Part shown: positions 49,180-57,593 of the stretch, piece by piece
How positions within the stretch are numbered: the stretch's first letter is position 1
Layout: every line of letters begins with the position of its first letter
NCBI RefSeq assembly: GCF_900103955.1
Contig: NZ_FNIL01000001.1
Span: forward strand, 372,001 to 436,000
DNA: 64,000 nt
Direction: 5' to 3'
Origin: Alkalicoccus daliensis
GTDB taxonomy: Bacteria; Bacillota; Bacilli; Bacillales; Salisediminibacteriaceae
The notes under the pieces: model-generated
What the model was told of the DNA's origin: nothing
The model's input: only the letters and a program-made list of their open reading frames with translations
Databases searched by the model: none
Program-made: the position numbers and the translations under genes

Positions 49180-51576
49180 ATGAGTTCCAGGACGATTACA
49201 GTTCCAATTGATGGGATGACTTGTGCAGCTTGTTCCTCCAGAATTGAAAAAGTTTTAAATAAACAAGAAGGTGTGGATGCAGAGGTTAACCTAACAACAG
49301 AGCAGGCAAAAGTTACGTACGATGACAGTCATTCAAGCTTTGAAGATATTAAAGCAAAAATCGAGAAGACTGGCTATAGAGTTAGAAATGAATCTCTTCA
49401 GTTTCAAATAGAAGGAATGACCTGCGCCGCCTGTTCCTCCCGTATAGAAAAGGTGCTTTCAAAAACAGACGGAGTAGAAGAGGCGAATGTGAATTTAACA
49501 ACCGAACAAGCTTCTGTGAAATACACTGAAGCATTCATCAGTGAAGAAGAAATTTTTAAAAAAGTAAAGAAACTGGGATATGAACCTAGAGTAATTAATG
49601 CAGACGCCAGGGAAAATAAAAAAGAGAGTGCATATAAAAAACAGCGGTTTCTTTTCCTGTTTTCTTTAATTTTCTCCGTACCTTTATTTATTACGATGAT
49701 TGATCATTTTTACCCTGACGAAATGCTGCTGCCGCACTGGCTGATGAACGGATATGTGCAGTGGGCACTTGCTACACCTGTTCAATTTTACGCTGGCCTG
49801 CAGTTTTATAAGGGAGCATACAAGTCTTTACGGGGCAGCAGCGCAAACATGGATGTGCTGGTGGCGATGGGGACGACAGCTGCCTATGTATACTCCATTT
49901 ATCTCGTAATGATCGGTGAAGTAAATTTATTCTTTGAAACGAGTGCTATTATTATCACACTCGTACTGTTAGGGAAACTTTTAGAAGCCCGAGCTAAAGG
50001 AAAAACTTCGGAAGCGATTCAAAAATTAATGGGTCTGCAGGCAAAGAAAGCATTAGTTATCCGCAGTGAGGAAGAAATATTAATTCCGATCGAAGAAGTT
50101 GTAAAGGGAGACCAGGTAATAGTAAGGCCAGGAGAAAAGATCCCTGTAGACGGAATTGTTCAATCCGGACATTCCAGTGTAGATGAATCAATGCTTACTG
50201 GAGAAAGTGTTCCGGTAGATAAAGAAGCAGGAAAAGAAGTTGTGGGAGCTACTATTAATAAAAATGGAACATTAACTATTCAAGCAACAAAAGTCGGTTC
50301 TGACACTGCTTTATCACAAATTATCAAAGTGGTGGAGGAGGCACAGGGGTCCAAAGCTCCTATACAACGGATGGTTGATGTAATATCCAATTATTTTGTG
50401 CCGGCTGCTTTTAGTGTAGCAGTACTCTCCTTTCTCGGCTGGTATTTTGTTGCAGGAGCTTCATTTGAAACTGCACTCATTAATTTTACAGCAGTTCTTG
50501 TAATTGCTTGTCCCTGTGCGTTAGGTCTTGCTACTCCTACTTCCATAATGGTTGGCACGGGCAAGGGTGCTGAAAATGGAATTTTGTTTAAAGGAGGACA
50601 GCATCTTGAAAGAACCCATAAAATCAACACAATAGTACTGGATAAGACTGGTACAATCACAAAAGGTAAACCGGAAGTAACGAATATAAAGATTTTCGGA
50701 AAAATTAATGAACAGGAATTTATAGAAATTGCAGCTTCAATGGAAACTGCTTCAGAACATCCTTTAGGGGAAGCGGTCGTTCATTATGCGAAAGAAAACA
50801 ACTATCAATTATTTAAACCCGACTCTTTTCAGGCAGTACCTGGACATGGTATTGAAGGTGCACTATCGGGGAGGGCAGTCCTGGTGGGTTCAAGAAAATT
50901 GATGAAGGAAAATGGAGTGAATTTGTCAGGCGCCGAAAGCCAGGCAGAAACCTGGGAAGCTGATGGGAAAACGGTTATTTTTACCGCGGTGGATGCCCGG
51001 ATAGCTGGTATAATCGCAGTTGCTGACCAAATAAAAAGTTCTTCGAAAGAAGCAATCCATGAGCTGCAAAAAGCAGGTTATGAAGTTGCGATGATCACCG
51101 GTGATAATGAACGGACAGCAAATGCTATTGCAAGAGAAATAGGAATAGATATCGTATTCAGCGAAATTCTTCCCGAAGAAAAAGCAGGAATTGTAGAAAG
51201 TTTACAAAAGCAAAAGAAACGTGTCATGATGGTGGGAGATGGAATAAATGATGCTCCGGCGCTAGCAACTGCTGACATTGGAGCAGCGATTGGTACCGGG
51301 ACGGACGTTGCAATAGAAGCTGCAGATATTACTTTAATGAAAGGGGATCTGCGGGCAATCCTTCAGGCTGTGCAGCTTAGTCAGAAAACTATTCGAAATA
51401 TTAAGCAGAATTTATTCTGGGCTTTTGTATATAATTCCATAGGTATTCCGATTGCAGCATTAGGATTTTTGGCGCCTTGGGTTGCTGGAGCTGCTATGGC
51501 ATTCAGTTCTGTTTCTGTAGTGTCGAATTCACTGCGGCTGAAAAAAGTTAAATTAGCGTCTTTGAAAGAAGTATAA
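49180..51576 (+). CDS. copA: Copper-exporting P1B-type ATPase CopA
   Basis: 798 residues. Two N-terminal heavy-metal domains with GMTCAACSS (CxxC at 15-18 and 82-85), eight membrane segments, the phosphatase motif TGES, the copper-selective CPC at 444-446, phosphorylation site DKTGT (488) and HP in SEHPLGEA. It pumps Cu(I) out of the cytoplasm. Lies between csoR and copZ in one operon. Confidence 0.97.
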   Translation: MSSRTITVPIDGMTCAACSSRIEKVLNKQEGVDAEVNLTTEQAKVTYDDSHSSFEDIKAKIEKTGYRVRNESLQFQIEGMTCAACSSRIEKVLSKTDGVEEANVNLTTEQASVKYTEAFISEEEIFKKVKKLGYEPRVINADARENKKESAYKKQRFLFLFSLIFSVPLFITMIDHFYPDEMLLPHWLMNGYVQWALATPVQFYAGLQFYKGAYKSLRGSSANMDVLVAMGTTAAYVYSIYLVMIGEVNLFFETSAIIITLVLLGKLLEARAKGKTSEAIQKLMGLQAKKALVIRSEEEILIPIEEVVKGDQVIVRPGEKIPVDGIVQSGHSSVDESMLTGESVPVDKEAGKEVVGATINKNGTLTIQATKVGSDTALSQIIKVVEEAQGSKAPIQRMVDVISNYFVPAAFSVAVLSFLGWYFVAGASFETALINFTAVLVIACPCALGLATPTSIMVGTGKGAENGILFKGGQHLERTHKINTIVLDKTGTITKGKPEVTNIKIFGKINEQEFIEIAASMETASEHPLGEAVVHYAKENNYQLFKPDSFQAVPGHGIEGALSGRAVLVGSRKLMKENGVNLSGAESQAETWEADGKTVIFTAVDARIAGIIAVADQIKSSSKEAIHELQKAGYEVAMITGDNERTANAIAREIGIDIVFSEILPEEKAGIVESLQKQKKRVMMVGDGINDAPALATADIGAAIGTGTDVAIEAADITLMKGDLRAILQAVQLSQKTIRNIKQNLFWAFVYNSIGIPIAALGFLAPWVAGAAMAFSSVSVVSNSLRLKKVKLASLKEV

Positions 51577-51598
51577 TTTTATAAGGGAGGTGTTTATT

Positions 51599-51805
51599 TT
51601 GAGAGAAGAACTGATTCAAGTAGAAGGTATGACTTGCGGGCATTGTAAATCTGCGGTTGAAGGAGCAGCAGCAGGTGTAAAAGGCGTAACAAATGCTGAA
51701 GTAAATCTTGATAAAGGGAATGTGCTTGTGAAGATGGAAGATAATGCTGACCTCGCAAAAGTTATCGAAGAAATTGAAGATCAGGGGTATGATGTTAAAA
51801 AATAA
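51599..51805 (+). CDS. copZ: Copper chaperone CopZ
   Basis: 68 residues, single heavy-metal domain with GMTCGHC (Cys13, Cys16). Delivers Cu(I) to CopA and CsoR. TTG 51599 is the start, 6 bases after AAGGGAGGTG; the upstream GTG lies in that site. Confidence 0.94.
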   Translation: MREELIQVEGMTCGHCKSAVEGAAAGVKGVTNAEVNLDKGNVLVKMEDNADLAKVIEEIEDQGYDVKK

Positions 51806-51812
51806 ACAGTTT

Positions 51813-51847
51813 CGGCGGCAGACCTTTTACTTTGCCGCCCCTTTTTT
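51813..51847 (+). terminator. Terminator after copZ
   Basis: GGCGGCA pairs with TGCCGCC, followed by CCCTTTTTT. Confidence 0.88.
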
Positions 51848-51899
51848 ATGCAAATTATGCTATACTAATGCTGTCTTAATTCGATAAGGGGGACCTATC

Positions 51900-52409
51900 A
51901 TGTACGCTGTTTTATTTGCAGTGCTGGCGATGATGATGGCAGTGTTTGCATTATTTGTCCGCATGAAATCTATGAAAAAACCAGCAACCGCAAAAAAAAT
52001 ACTAATACCGCCGCTTGCTATGTCCACAGGATTTTTAATGTTTTTATATCCGCCGGTGCAGGAAATTACGTGGCTTGAAATGGCTGAAGCATTTATTGTA
52101 GGACTTTTATTTTCCATCTTATTAATAAAAACATCTTCGTTTGAGATAAGAGACAACAATGTTTACATGAAAAGATCTAAAATGCTGCCAATTATTTTAG
52201 TTGGTTTGCTGGCAGTAAGATTATTATTTAAGCTGACTTTCGGCATCTATTTTGAATATGAAGTGCTGGCAGGCATGTTTTTCATTTTAGCATTTGGAAT
52301 GCTTCTCCCCTGGAGAATAGCAATGTTTTTGAAATTTAAAGAAGTAGAAAAAGAACTTTATGAACAGAATCATTTAGATAAAAATTCTGTTACATTAAAA
52401 AACGCTTAG
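51900..52409 (+). CDS. ccdC: CcdC-like membrane protein (YneJ family)
   Basis: 169 residues with about five hydrophobic segments. It matches the CcdC/YneJ family, which in B. subtilis lies downstream of the cytochrome c biogenesis gene ccdA without being essential for it. Here ccdA and yneI are not next to it; the copper operon is. Start ATG follows AAGGGGGACC. Confidence 0.82.
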   Translation: MYAVLFAVLAMMMAVFALFVRMKSMKKPATAKKILIPPLAMSTGFLMFLYPPVQEITWLEMAEAFIVGLLFSILLIKTSSFEIRDNNVYMKRSKMLPIILVGLLAVRLLFKLTFGIYFEYEVLAGMFFILAFGMLLPWRIAMFLKFKEVEKELYEQNHLDKNSVTLKNA

Positions 52410-52438
52410 CGCCGGTCCCCGGTGCTAAGCGTTTTTTA
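52399..52438. terminator. Bidirectional terminator between ccdC and yneK
   Basis: AAAACGCTTAGC pairs with GCTAAGCGTTTT around CCGG/CCGG, with T-runs on both strands, shared by the convergent genes. Confidence 0.93.
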
Positions 52439-52877
52439 TTTCTTTCGGCGCCTGATCAAAATAAACTTCATAAGGAGCTGCATCAATATTTTTTTCTTTT
52501 AATTTTTTACGGAGAAATTTATGGTCTCTCTTCGGAGTAGCTGCTATATAACCTTTAATGATTAAAGCCTCATCCAGCTCTCTGGCATTTTCTTCTAATG
52601 CAAATTTACTAATCTGTCCTGCTATTTTATGCTTGGCAATGTCCCTGAATAATTCTGGAACCGGCTCCACAAGTTCATTTAAAAATTGTCTCTTCTCATC
52701 TGTCCATAGAGGAAGTGCCTGGTCAATATAATATTCCTGCCAGTCAAGGATAGACTTCCCATCATTTTTAGGCAGTTTTTTAAGGAATTTTCTGAACATA
52801 AAGTATCCACCAATAGATATAAGAACGAAAAAAAGTACGGACCAAATCATAATAAACCACATGAATATGTCTTCCAT
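52425..52877 (-). CDS. yneK: DUF2621 membrane-anchored protein YneK
   Basis: 150 residues: N-terminal transmembrane helix (about 5-28), basic stretch, then a soluble helical domain with DWQEYYIDQA and LPLWTDEKR. It fits the YneK/DUF2621 family, convergent to ccdC as in B. subtilis. Minus-strand start ATG follows GAGGTGG. Function unknown. Confidence 0.85.
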   Translation of the reverse strand: MEDIFMWFIMIWSVLFFVLISIGGYFMFRKFLKKLPKNDGKSILDWQEYYIDQALPLWTDEKRQFLNELVEPVPELFRDIAKHKIAGQISKFALEENARELDEALIIKGYIAATPKRDHKFLRKKLKEKNIDAAPYEVYFDQAPKEIKNA

Positions 52878-52979
52878 ATTAGAACCACCTCACTTGTTGA
52901 TTCTATTTTACGTCATAAAGGAAAATAAAAAAAGTAATAAAACTAAAAAAACCAGCATAAGCCGGCTTCAGCGAAAAAT

Positions 52980-53076
52980 TGGCGGGATCGTGTGGGAATC
53001 GAACCCACCGGAGACGACACGCGCCTCCCAAAAGGCTTTGAAGGCCCAGGTAAGCACCAGCTACACATCCGACCCC
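52980..53076 (-). tRNA. selC: Selenocysteine tRNA, anticodon UCA
   Basis: 97 bases with encoded 3' GCCA. The anticodon loop is CUUCAAA with anticodon UCA, which reads UGA. The T arm is GTGGG-TTCGATT-CCCAC. The variable arm is very long, a 7-bp stem GGAGGCG/CGTCTCC with 5-base loop. The acceptor is 8 bases long next to the 5-bp T stem, giving the 13-base stack typical of bacterial tRNA-Sec; seven of the eight acceptor pairs form (one G-U) and the eighth is G-A. The D arm is weak in my hand fold. Transcribed divergently from selB. Confidence 0.94.
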
Positions 53077-53090
53077 ATGACACGAAATTC

Positions 53091-53119
53091 ATTATAATAC
53101 GGGTGCAGGGATAATGCAA
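53091..53119 (-). promoter_or_regulatory. Promoter of the tRNA-Sec gene
   Basis: On the minus strand TTGCAT (53119-53114), 17-base spacer, TATAAT (53096-53091), ending 14 bases before the mature 5' end. Confidence 0.85.
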
Positions 53120-53188
53120 TGGGGAGAACTCAGACTCGTAATTCTCAGCGGCTTCAGCTAAAATAGTTTAAGAGTCAGGAGGTATATT

Positions 53189-55066
53189 ATGAAACGCTAT
53201 TATACAATTGGAATGGCAGGCCATATTGATCATGGCAAAACAACACTCACGAAGGCTTTAACAAATATTGATACTGACAGGCTGCAGGCAGAAAAAGACC
53301 GATCAATTTCCATTGAGCCAGGTTACGCACCGCTTCTACAGACGAATGAACTGGAAGTTTCTATCGTTGATGTACCAGGGCATGAAAAATTTATTCGACA
53401 GATGATAGCTGGTGTAGCGGGAATTGATGCAGTTATTCTTGTGATAGCTGCAGATGAAGGATTTATGCCGCAGACAAATGAACATTTGCATATACTGCAC
53501 TTACTAGGCATTAAAAAAGGTATTGTTGCAGTAACTAAAGCAGATCTAATAGATGAAGAAATGAAAGAGCTAGTAGAAGAAGATATTATGGAACATACTG
53601 AAAACACCTTCCTGGAAGGAAGCAGCATAATATTTTTGGACAGCGTATCAAAAAAAGGAATACCCCTGCTGGAGAAAGAAATCGCTCGTTTGTTATCTCA
53701 AATAGACCATAAGAATGCAGGTAATGGATTTCGGATGCCGATTGATCAGTCTTTCAGTGTAAAAGGACACGGAACGGTAGTACGGGGAACGATATTTGAC
53801 GGAAGTGTCGCAGAAGGTGATATAGTAACTTTACTTCCTCAAAATAAAAATCTTAGAGTGAAACAGCTGCAGGTCCATCACGAAAATAGAAAAGAAAGCA
53901 GCGCTGGACAGCGGACTGCGCTTAATTTAACCGGCATAAATTATGAAGAAATAGAAAGAGGAAATGTCCTGGTGAAAGGCAGTTTTCCTAAAACAAAAGT
54001 GTTGGATATCACTCTGCACTGTGTACCTTTATTTTCTCATGTGCTGAAACAAAGAGCACCTGTAAAAATCCATATAGGTACCTCTGAAGTATATGGGAAG
54101 ATAGTTTTTTTTGACAGAAATGAGCTGCACCCTGGCCAAAGCAAAGAAATTCTCTGTCAAATTAGACTGGATGAAGAAGTTATTGCGGACAGAAATGATC
54201 GATTTATTTTACGCAGGCCATCCCCGGCTGAAACAATTGGTGGAGGAAGCGTGATTAATCCTTATGGAGAAAAGTACAGGTTCGGCGAAGAAACTGTGGA
54301 AATGCTTGCACTTCAAAATCAAGGTTCTCCTGAAGAACGAATTACCGCGGAGCTAAAGAAAAACAAAGCAGTAAAGAAAGAGGATCTTTTAGGCAGGATA
54401 TCTGTTTCAACGGAGGAGCTGGAAGCAGTTTATCTGCATTCAACAAACTTTATAGTACTGGAAGACTGGTGGCTTCTTGCAGAAGAAGTAAAGTTCCAGG
54501 AAGCAGTGCTGCTGGATAAACTAAAAAACTATCATGAAAAACATCCTATGCGCCAGGGGAAAAATATTGCGGAAATCAATAATGATTCGCCAATTTCTGA
54601 ACAGGCAGCAGCCTTACTTACAAGTTATTTTGAGAAAAACAACAAAATTAAAAGAAGAAACGAAGAAATATTTTTACCGGAGCACAGCGCCGGTTACCCA
54701 AAACAATGGAAAAAAAGAATGGAACAGGCAGAAACCAGGCTCATTTCAGAAGGTCTTCAGCCTACTCCTTTCACTGAAGTAATTAAAGAAGCGGGGATCC
54801 CGCAGGAGTATGAACTGGAGCTGAGGAAATTTCTGGCTAAGCATAAAATGCTCGAACTTGATGATAAACATATTATTTCAGCAGAGGCTGTTTCAAATGC
54901 TGTAGAACGTTTAGAGAAAAATACCGGTGAGGCTTTTACATTGCAGGAAGCAAAACAGACCTTGTCCCTATCCCGTAAATTTCTAGTTCCTTTGCTCGAG
55001 CTGCTGGACAGAGAAGGACTGACAAAGCGGGAAAATGAAAAAAGAATCTGGAAAAAACCCATCTAG
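53189..55066 (+). CDS. selB: Selenocysteine-specific elongation factor SelB
   Basis: Brings Sec-tRNA-Sec to UGA codons marked by a SECIS hairpin. 625 residues. GTPase motifs are GHIDHGKTT (G1), DVPGHEKF (G3) and TKAD (G4), followed by beta-barrel domains (about 170-360) and four C-terminal winged-helix-type modules (about 380-625) that bind the mRNA hairpin. ATG follows AGGAGGTAT. It is divergent from the tRNA-Sec gene and convergent with selD. Confidence 0.96.
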   Translation: MKRYYTIGMAGHIDHGKTTLTKALTNIDTDRLQAEKDRSISIEPGYAPLLQTNELEVSIVDVPGHEKFIRQMIAGVAGIDAVILVIAADEGFMPQTNEHLHILHLLGIKKGIVAVTKADLIDEEMKELVEEDIMEHTENTFLEGSSIIFLDSVSKKGIPLLEKEIARLLSQIDHKNAGNGFRMPIDQSFSVKGHGTVVRGTIFDGSVAEGDIVTLLPQNKNLRVKQLQVHHENRKESSAGQRTALNLTGINYEEIERGNVLVKGSFPKTKVLDITLHCVPLFSHVLKQRAPVKIHIGTSEVYGKIVFFDRNELHPGQSKEILCQIRLDEEVIADRNDRFILRRPSPAETIGGGSVINPYGEKYRFGEETVEMLALQNQGSPEERITAELKKNKAVKKEDLLGRISVSTEELEAVYLHSTNFIVLEDWWLLAEEVKFQEAVLLDKLKNYHEKHPMRQGKNIAEINNDSPISEQAAALLTSYFEKNNKIKRRNEEIFLPEHSAGYPKQWKKRMEQAETRLISEGLQPTPFTEVIKEAGIPQEYELELRKFLAKHKMLELDDKHIISAEAVSNAVERLEKNTGEAFTLQEAKQTLSLSRKFLVPLLELLDREGLTKRENEKRIWKKPI

Positions 55067-55254
55067 AAAAAAACTTCAGCTGTATTGGATCTTCAGACTG
55101 TGCTTCCAATTCGCCGGCACTCCCGGACACCGTGAAGGAAAGGGTTTTTAATTGGAAATTTTCGTATCTCAGCTGATTCCTATATAATTATGTCGTTGCT
55201 ATATAAGTTCAAACTGCAGAAGGTGCAATCTGGAAGAAAATAGAACGATTCGAA

Positions 55255-55297
55255 TATCCGCATGGTAAACTAGCTGATATAGTTTACCATGCGGATA
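55255..55297. repeat. 18-bp perfect hairpin in the selB-selD gap
   Basis: 55255-55272 is perfectly complementary to 55280-55297, loop 7 bases (arm ATCCGCATGGTAAACTA plus one outer pair). No T-run follows on either strand. It could be an mRNA 3'-end structure of selB or a small RNA. The rest of the gap 55067-55446 has nothing else except the selD terminator. Confidence 0.85.
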
Positions 55298-55362
55298 ATG
55301 TACCGTCTAAGACAAAAGCATAGAAATATTGGCTTAAACAGAAATTTAACTTTTAAAAGACT

Positions 55363-55395
55363 GAAGCGCCCGTTGAATGCATCGACGGGCGCTTC
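55363..55395 (-). terminator. Terminator after selD
   Basis: GAAGCGCCCGT pairs with ACGGGCGCTTC, 11 bp; on the minus strand AGTCTTTT follows. It may serve selB weakly from the other side. Confidence 0.75.
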
Positions 55396-55446
55396 CTTCG
55401 TATATTTATAAACTGTCTTATTTTAATCACTTAACATCCAGTGTAA

Positions 55447-56514
55447 TTAATTGTTATTCTGAGTTACATAAACAGTCTTATCTCCCGGCTCAATTACTTT
55501 TCCAACTATATGAGCTCCATATAACGAATCTTCCATATCCTGAATATAATGTTCGGCTTCTTCTGGGTCCATGCTGACTAAAAGACCGCCTGAAGTAATC
55601 GAATCAGCTATGCTGGCTCTCTCATGATATTTTAAAGTATCCGCATAAGAAACTTCGTCTTTAAGCCACTCAAGATTTTCTTTTGTGCCGCCTGGAATAA
55701 TTCCTGCCTTTGCAAGTCTTTCAGTTCCTGGTAAAAATGGAACTGCATTAAAATCAAGCTGAAAAGATACGTTACTGCCGGAAGCCATTTCATAGCCGTG
55801 TCCTACCAGGCCAAAACCAGTAACATCAGTAACAGCGCTGGGATGATATTTCTCTAATTTTTCCGCAGCAGTTTTATTTAATTCCGCCATTACTTTTGTA
55901 GCGGCGCGGGTTTCCATCTGCGTAGTTTTATTTGCTTTAATCGCAGTTGTCATAATTCCTACACCGAGAGGTTTTGTAAGCACAAGTACTTCTCCCGGTT
56001 TAGACCCGACATTCTTAAAGATTCTGTCCGGGTGAACGATCCCGGTACAGCTTAATCCGAATTTCGGCTCAGGATCATCAATAGAATGTCCACCTGCGAG
56101 CACGGCACCCGATTCTTTTACTTTATCGGATGCGCCCAGTAAAATTGATGCTAGCATATCCGGTGGAAGTTTTTTGATAGGAAATCCAACGATGTTCAAA
56201 ACTGTAGCAGGCTTTCCGCCCATTGCGTATACGTCACTTAAAGCATTTGCTGCAGCAATCTGTCCGAAATCATAAGGATCGTCCACAATTGGTGTGAAAT
56301 AATCAACTGTCTGGACAAGAGCAATCTCATCCGTTAATTTATACACCCCGGCATCATCTTTCGTATCAATGCCCACAAGTAAATTTTCATTTCCACTGTC
56401 TTTCGGCAAATGACGCAAAACTTGCGTCAGGTCACTTGGACCAATTTTGCAGCCTCAACCAGCTTTTTTTGTCATTTGTGTTAATCTTTTGCTGCCTTGA
56501 AAAATATTTTCCAT
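55447..56514 (-). CDS. selD: Selenophosphate synthetase SelD, a selenoprotein with Sec20
   Basis: Makes selenophosphate from selenide and ATP, the selenium donor for SelA and MnmH. The full gene starts at ATG 56514 behind AAAGGAGGAAA and has an in-frame TGA at 56457-56455 (codon 20), in GUGCKIGPSDL, exactly where family members have the catalytic Cys or Sec. 355 residues with TGA read as Sec. The downstream part has DDAGVY, AANALSDVYAMGG and VTDVTGFGLVGHG, all typical. A hairpin follows the TGA. A standard gene caller would truncate it to 323 residues from 56418. Divergent from the selW-like gene. Confidence 0.95.
56411..56429 (-). promoter_or_regulatory. Probable SECIS hairpin in selD mRNA
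   Basis: Minus strand TGACGCAA-GTT-TTGCGTCA, 8 bp with a GUU loop whose first base is 33 bases past the UGA. A shorter GGTC/GACC hairpin at 56442-56430 with loop CAAGT is closer to the UGA and is an alternative apical stem. Confidence 0.65.
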
Positions 56515-56544
56515 TATTAATTTCCTCCTTTCCTAACGTTATCT

Positions 56545-56573
56545 ATTATAACCTCCATATTGACCTGAGCCAA
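56545..56573 (-). promoter_or_regulatory. Promoter of selD
   Basis: Minus strand TTGGCT (56573-56568), 17-base spacer, TATAAT (56550-56545), about 30 bases before the start codon. The 103-base gap is shared with the divergent selW-like gene. Confidence 0.7.
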
Positions 56574-56617
56574 ACGATACACTACGCTGATAATAACTTA
56601 TATGGAGGTGGATCCCT

Positions 56618-56851
56618 ATGAAACTTAAGTTAGAATTCTGTATGCAGTGAAATTATGCTCCCAAAGCTGCGAGTTTCGCAGAAAAACTTTTCCATGAATT
56701 ACGGGGAGAAATAAATGTGCTGGAGTTAATTCCTTCCAGCGGTGGAGCTTTTGAAATTTTCTTAGAAGAGGAAAAAATTTACTCTAAGTTAGACACAGGT
56801 GAATTTCCTGCGATTGAAGACATACTTAAGAAAATAGCATCTGAACGGTAA
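56618..56851 (+). CDS. SelW/Rdx-family selenoprotein (CxxU), 77 residues
   Basis: ATG 56618 lies 7 bases after GGAGGTG. The reading frame is interrupted only by TGA at 56648-56650 (codon 11) and then stays open to TAA 56849-56851. The product begins MKLKLEFCMQUNYAPKAAS, giving the redox motif C8-M-Q-U11 on the first loop of a thioredoxin-like fold, as in selenoprotein W and Rdx proteins (usually CxxC/CxxU followed by NY and P), and ends with the family's SGGAFEIFLEEE-type strand and GEFP turn. Usual size of the family is 75-95 residues. A 6-bp GUU-loop hairpin follows the TGA. Likely thiol/selenol redox protein; substrate unknown. Confidence 0.93.
56667..56681 (+). promoter_or_regulatory. SECIS hairpin in selW-like mRNA
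   Basis: CTGCGA-GTT-TCGCAG: 6 bp with a GUU loop whose first base lies 22 bases past the UGA codon, well within the spacing known for bacterial SECIS elements. Confidence 0.8.
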
Positions 56852-56889
56852 TGCTCTGCACAGCGGTAATTGTATCTGGTTTAATAATG

Positions 56890-57312
56890 GGCTTTGTTGT
56901 TGATATCAAAAGAAACTTTGCTCCAGACCGGCCTGCCGTGGAAGAGCTCCTCCGCTTTCTCGCTTCGATGCGGGATCTTGAATCCAAGAAAGACGTTTTT
57001 TGGCTTTCTTGGATTGGCTGTGAGGAACTCTGCTTTTTTCCAAGGCGTAACTGAAGGAATAATCCGCGGCAAGTGAAGAAAAAGGAACCGCCGCATTTGG
57101 CAAGCTGTCTTTTATTAACAGGCAATTTTAACAGAGACACTCATGCAAAATTTTTGCACCATGAAGTATGGAAATTAATACTGCTGTGTCACGAAGGAGA
57201 GGACACCAAAAGATGAGCGCCGTTCGAGAATCCATTTTGGCGGACGTTCTTTCCGTCAAAATTTACGAGAACAAGCCCTTGGGTAAGCATCTCCATAAGT
57301 GAAGCAGTATAA
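56890..57312. repeat. Dispersed repeat copy between selW-like gene and selA
   Basis: About 420 bases. 56960-57312 is the reverse complement of 38443-38800; 56893-56960 resembles 48612-48680; 56990-57100 resembles 62436-62570 in direct orientation. Open frames here are repeat by-products. It fills most of the 638-base gap 56852-57488; nothing else is seen there. Confidence 0.85.
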
Positions 57313-57488
57313 TTGCTTCTTTTTAGCAATACTTTTATTTTCAAGGTAGCCTAATATTAAAAAGCTGAATAAAGAATGAAAACAAGTTAATTACAATCAT
57401 AAATCAAATAAGTCCCTGCTTAGCGTTCGACACTGTGCTGCCTCTTAGATATAATAACAATAGATGGAAAAAGAGAGGAGCGGAGATC

Positions 57489-57593
57489 ATGCTGGGTAAG
57501 CTGATTAAAATTTTTATTATTCTGGGTTTCAGTTTTTATTCTTATGGACTTATTGAAGATGAAAAAAAGAGAAAGCAGCTGATTAAGTCGTGA
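57489..57593 (+). CDS. Small membrane-like ORF overlapping the selA start (34 aa)
   Basis: ATG 57489 follows GAGAGGAGCGGAG. The 34-residue product begins MLGKLIKIFIILGFSFYSYG, one hydrophobic helix, with a strongly charged tail (DEKKRKQ). Its TGA overlaps the GTG start of selA, so it may provide translational coupling for selA, which lacks its own strong ribosome site. I recognise no family; it could be a leader peptide or a small membrane protein. Confidence 0.6.
   Translation: MLGKLIKIFIILGFSFYSYGLIEDEKKRKQLIKS

Noticed and set aside
55447-56418. 323-residue selD starting at TTG 56418
   Set aside because: It begins after the catalytic residue and lacks a ribosome site; the real gene starts at 56514 and reads through TGA at codon 20.
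56826-57140. 104-residue minus-strand frame and overlapping frames
   Set aside because: Same repeat family; overlaps the 3' end of the SelW-like gene and has no ribosome site.
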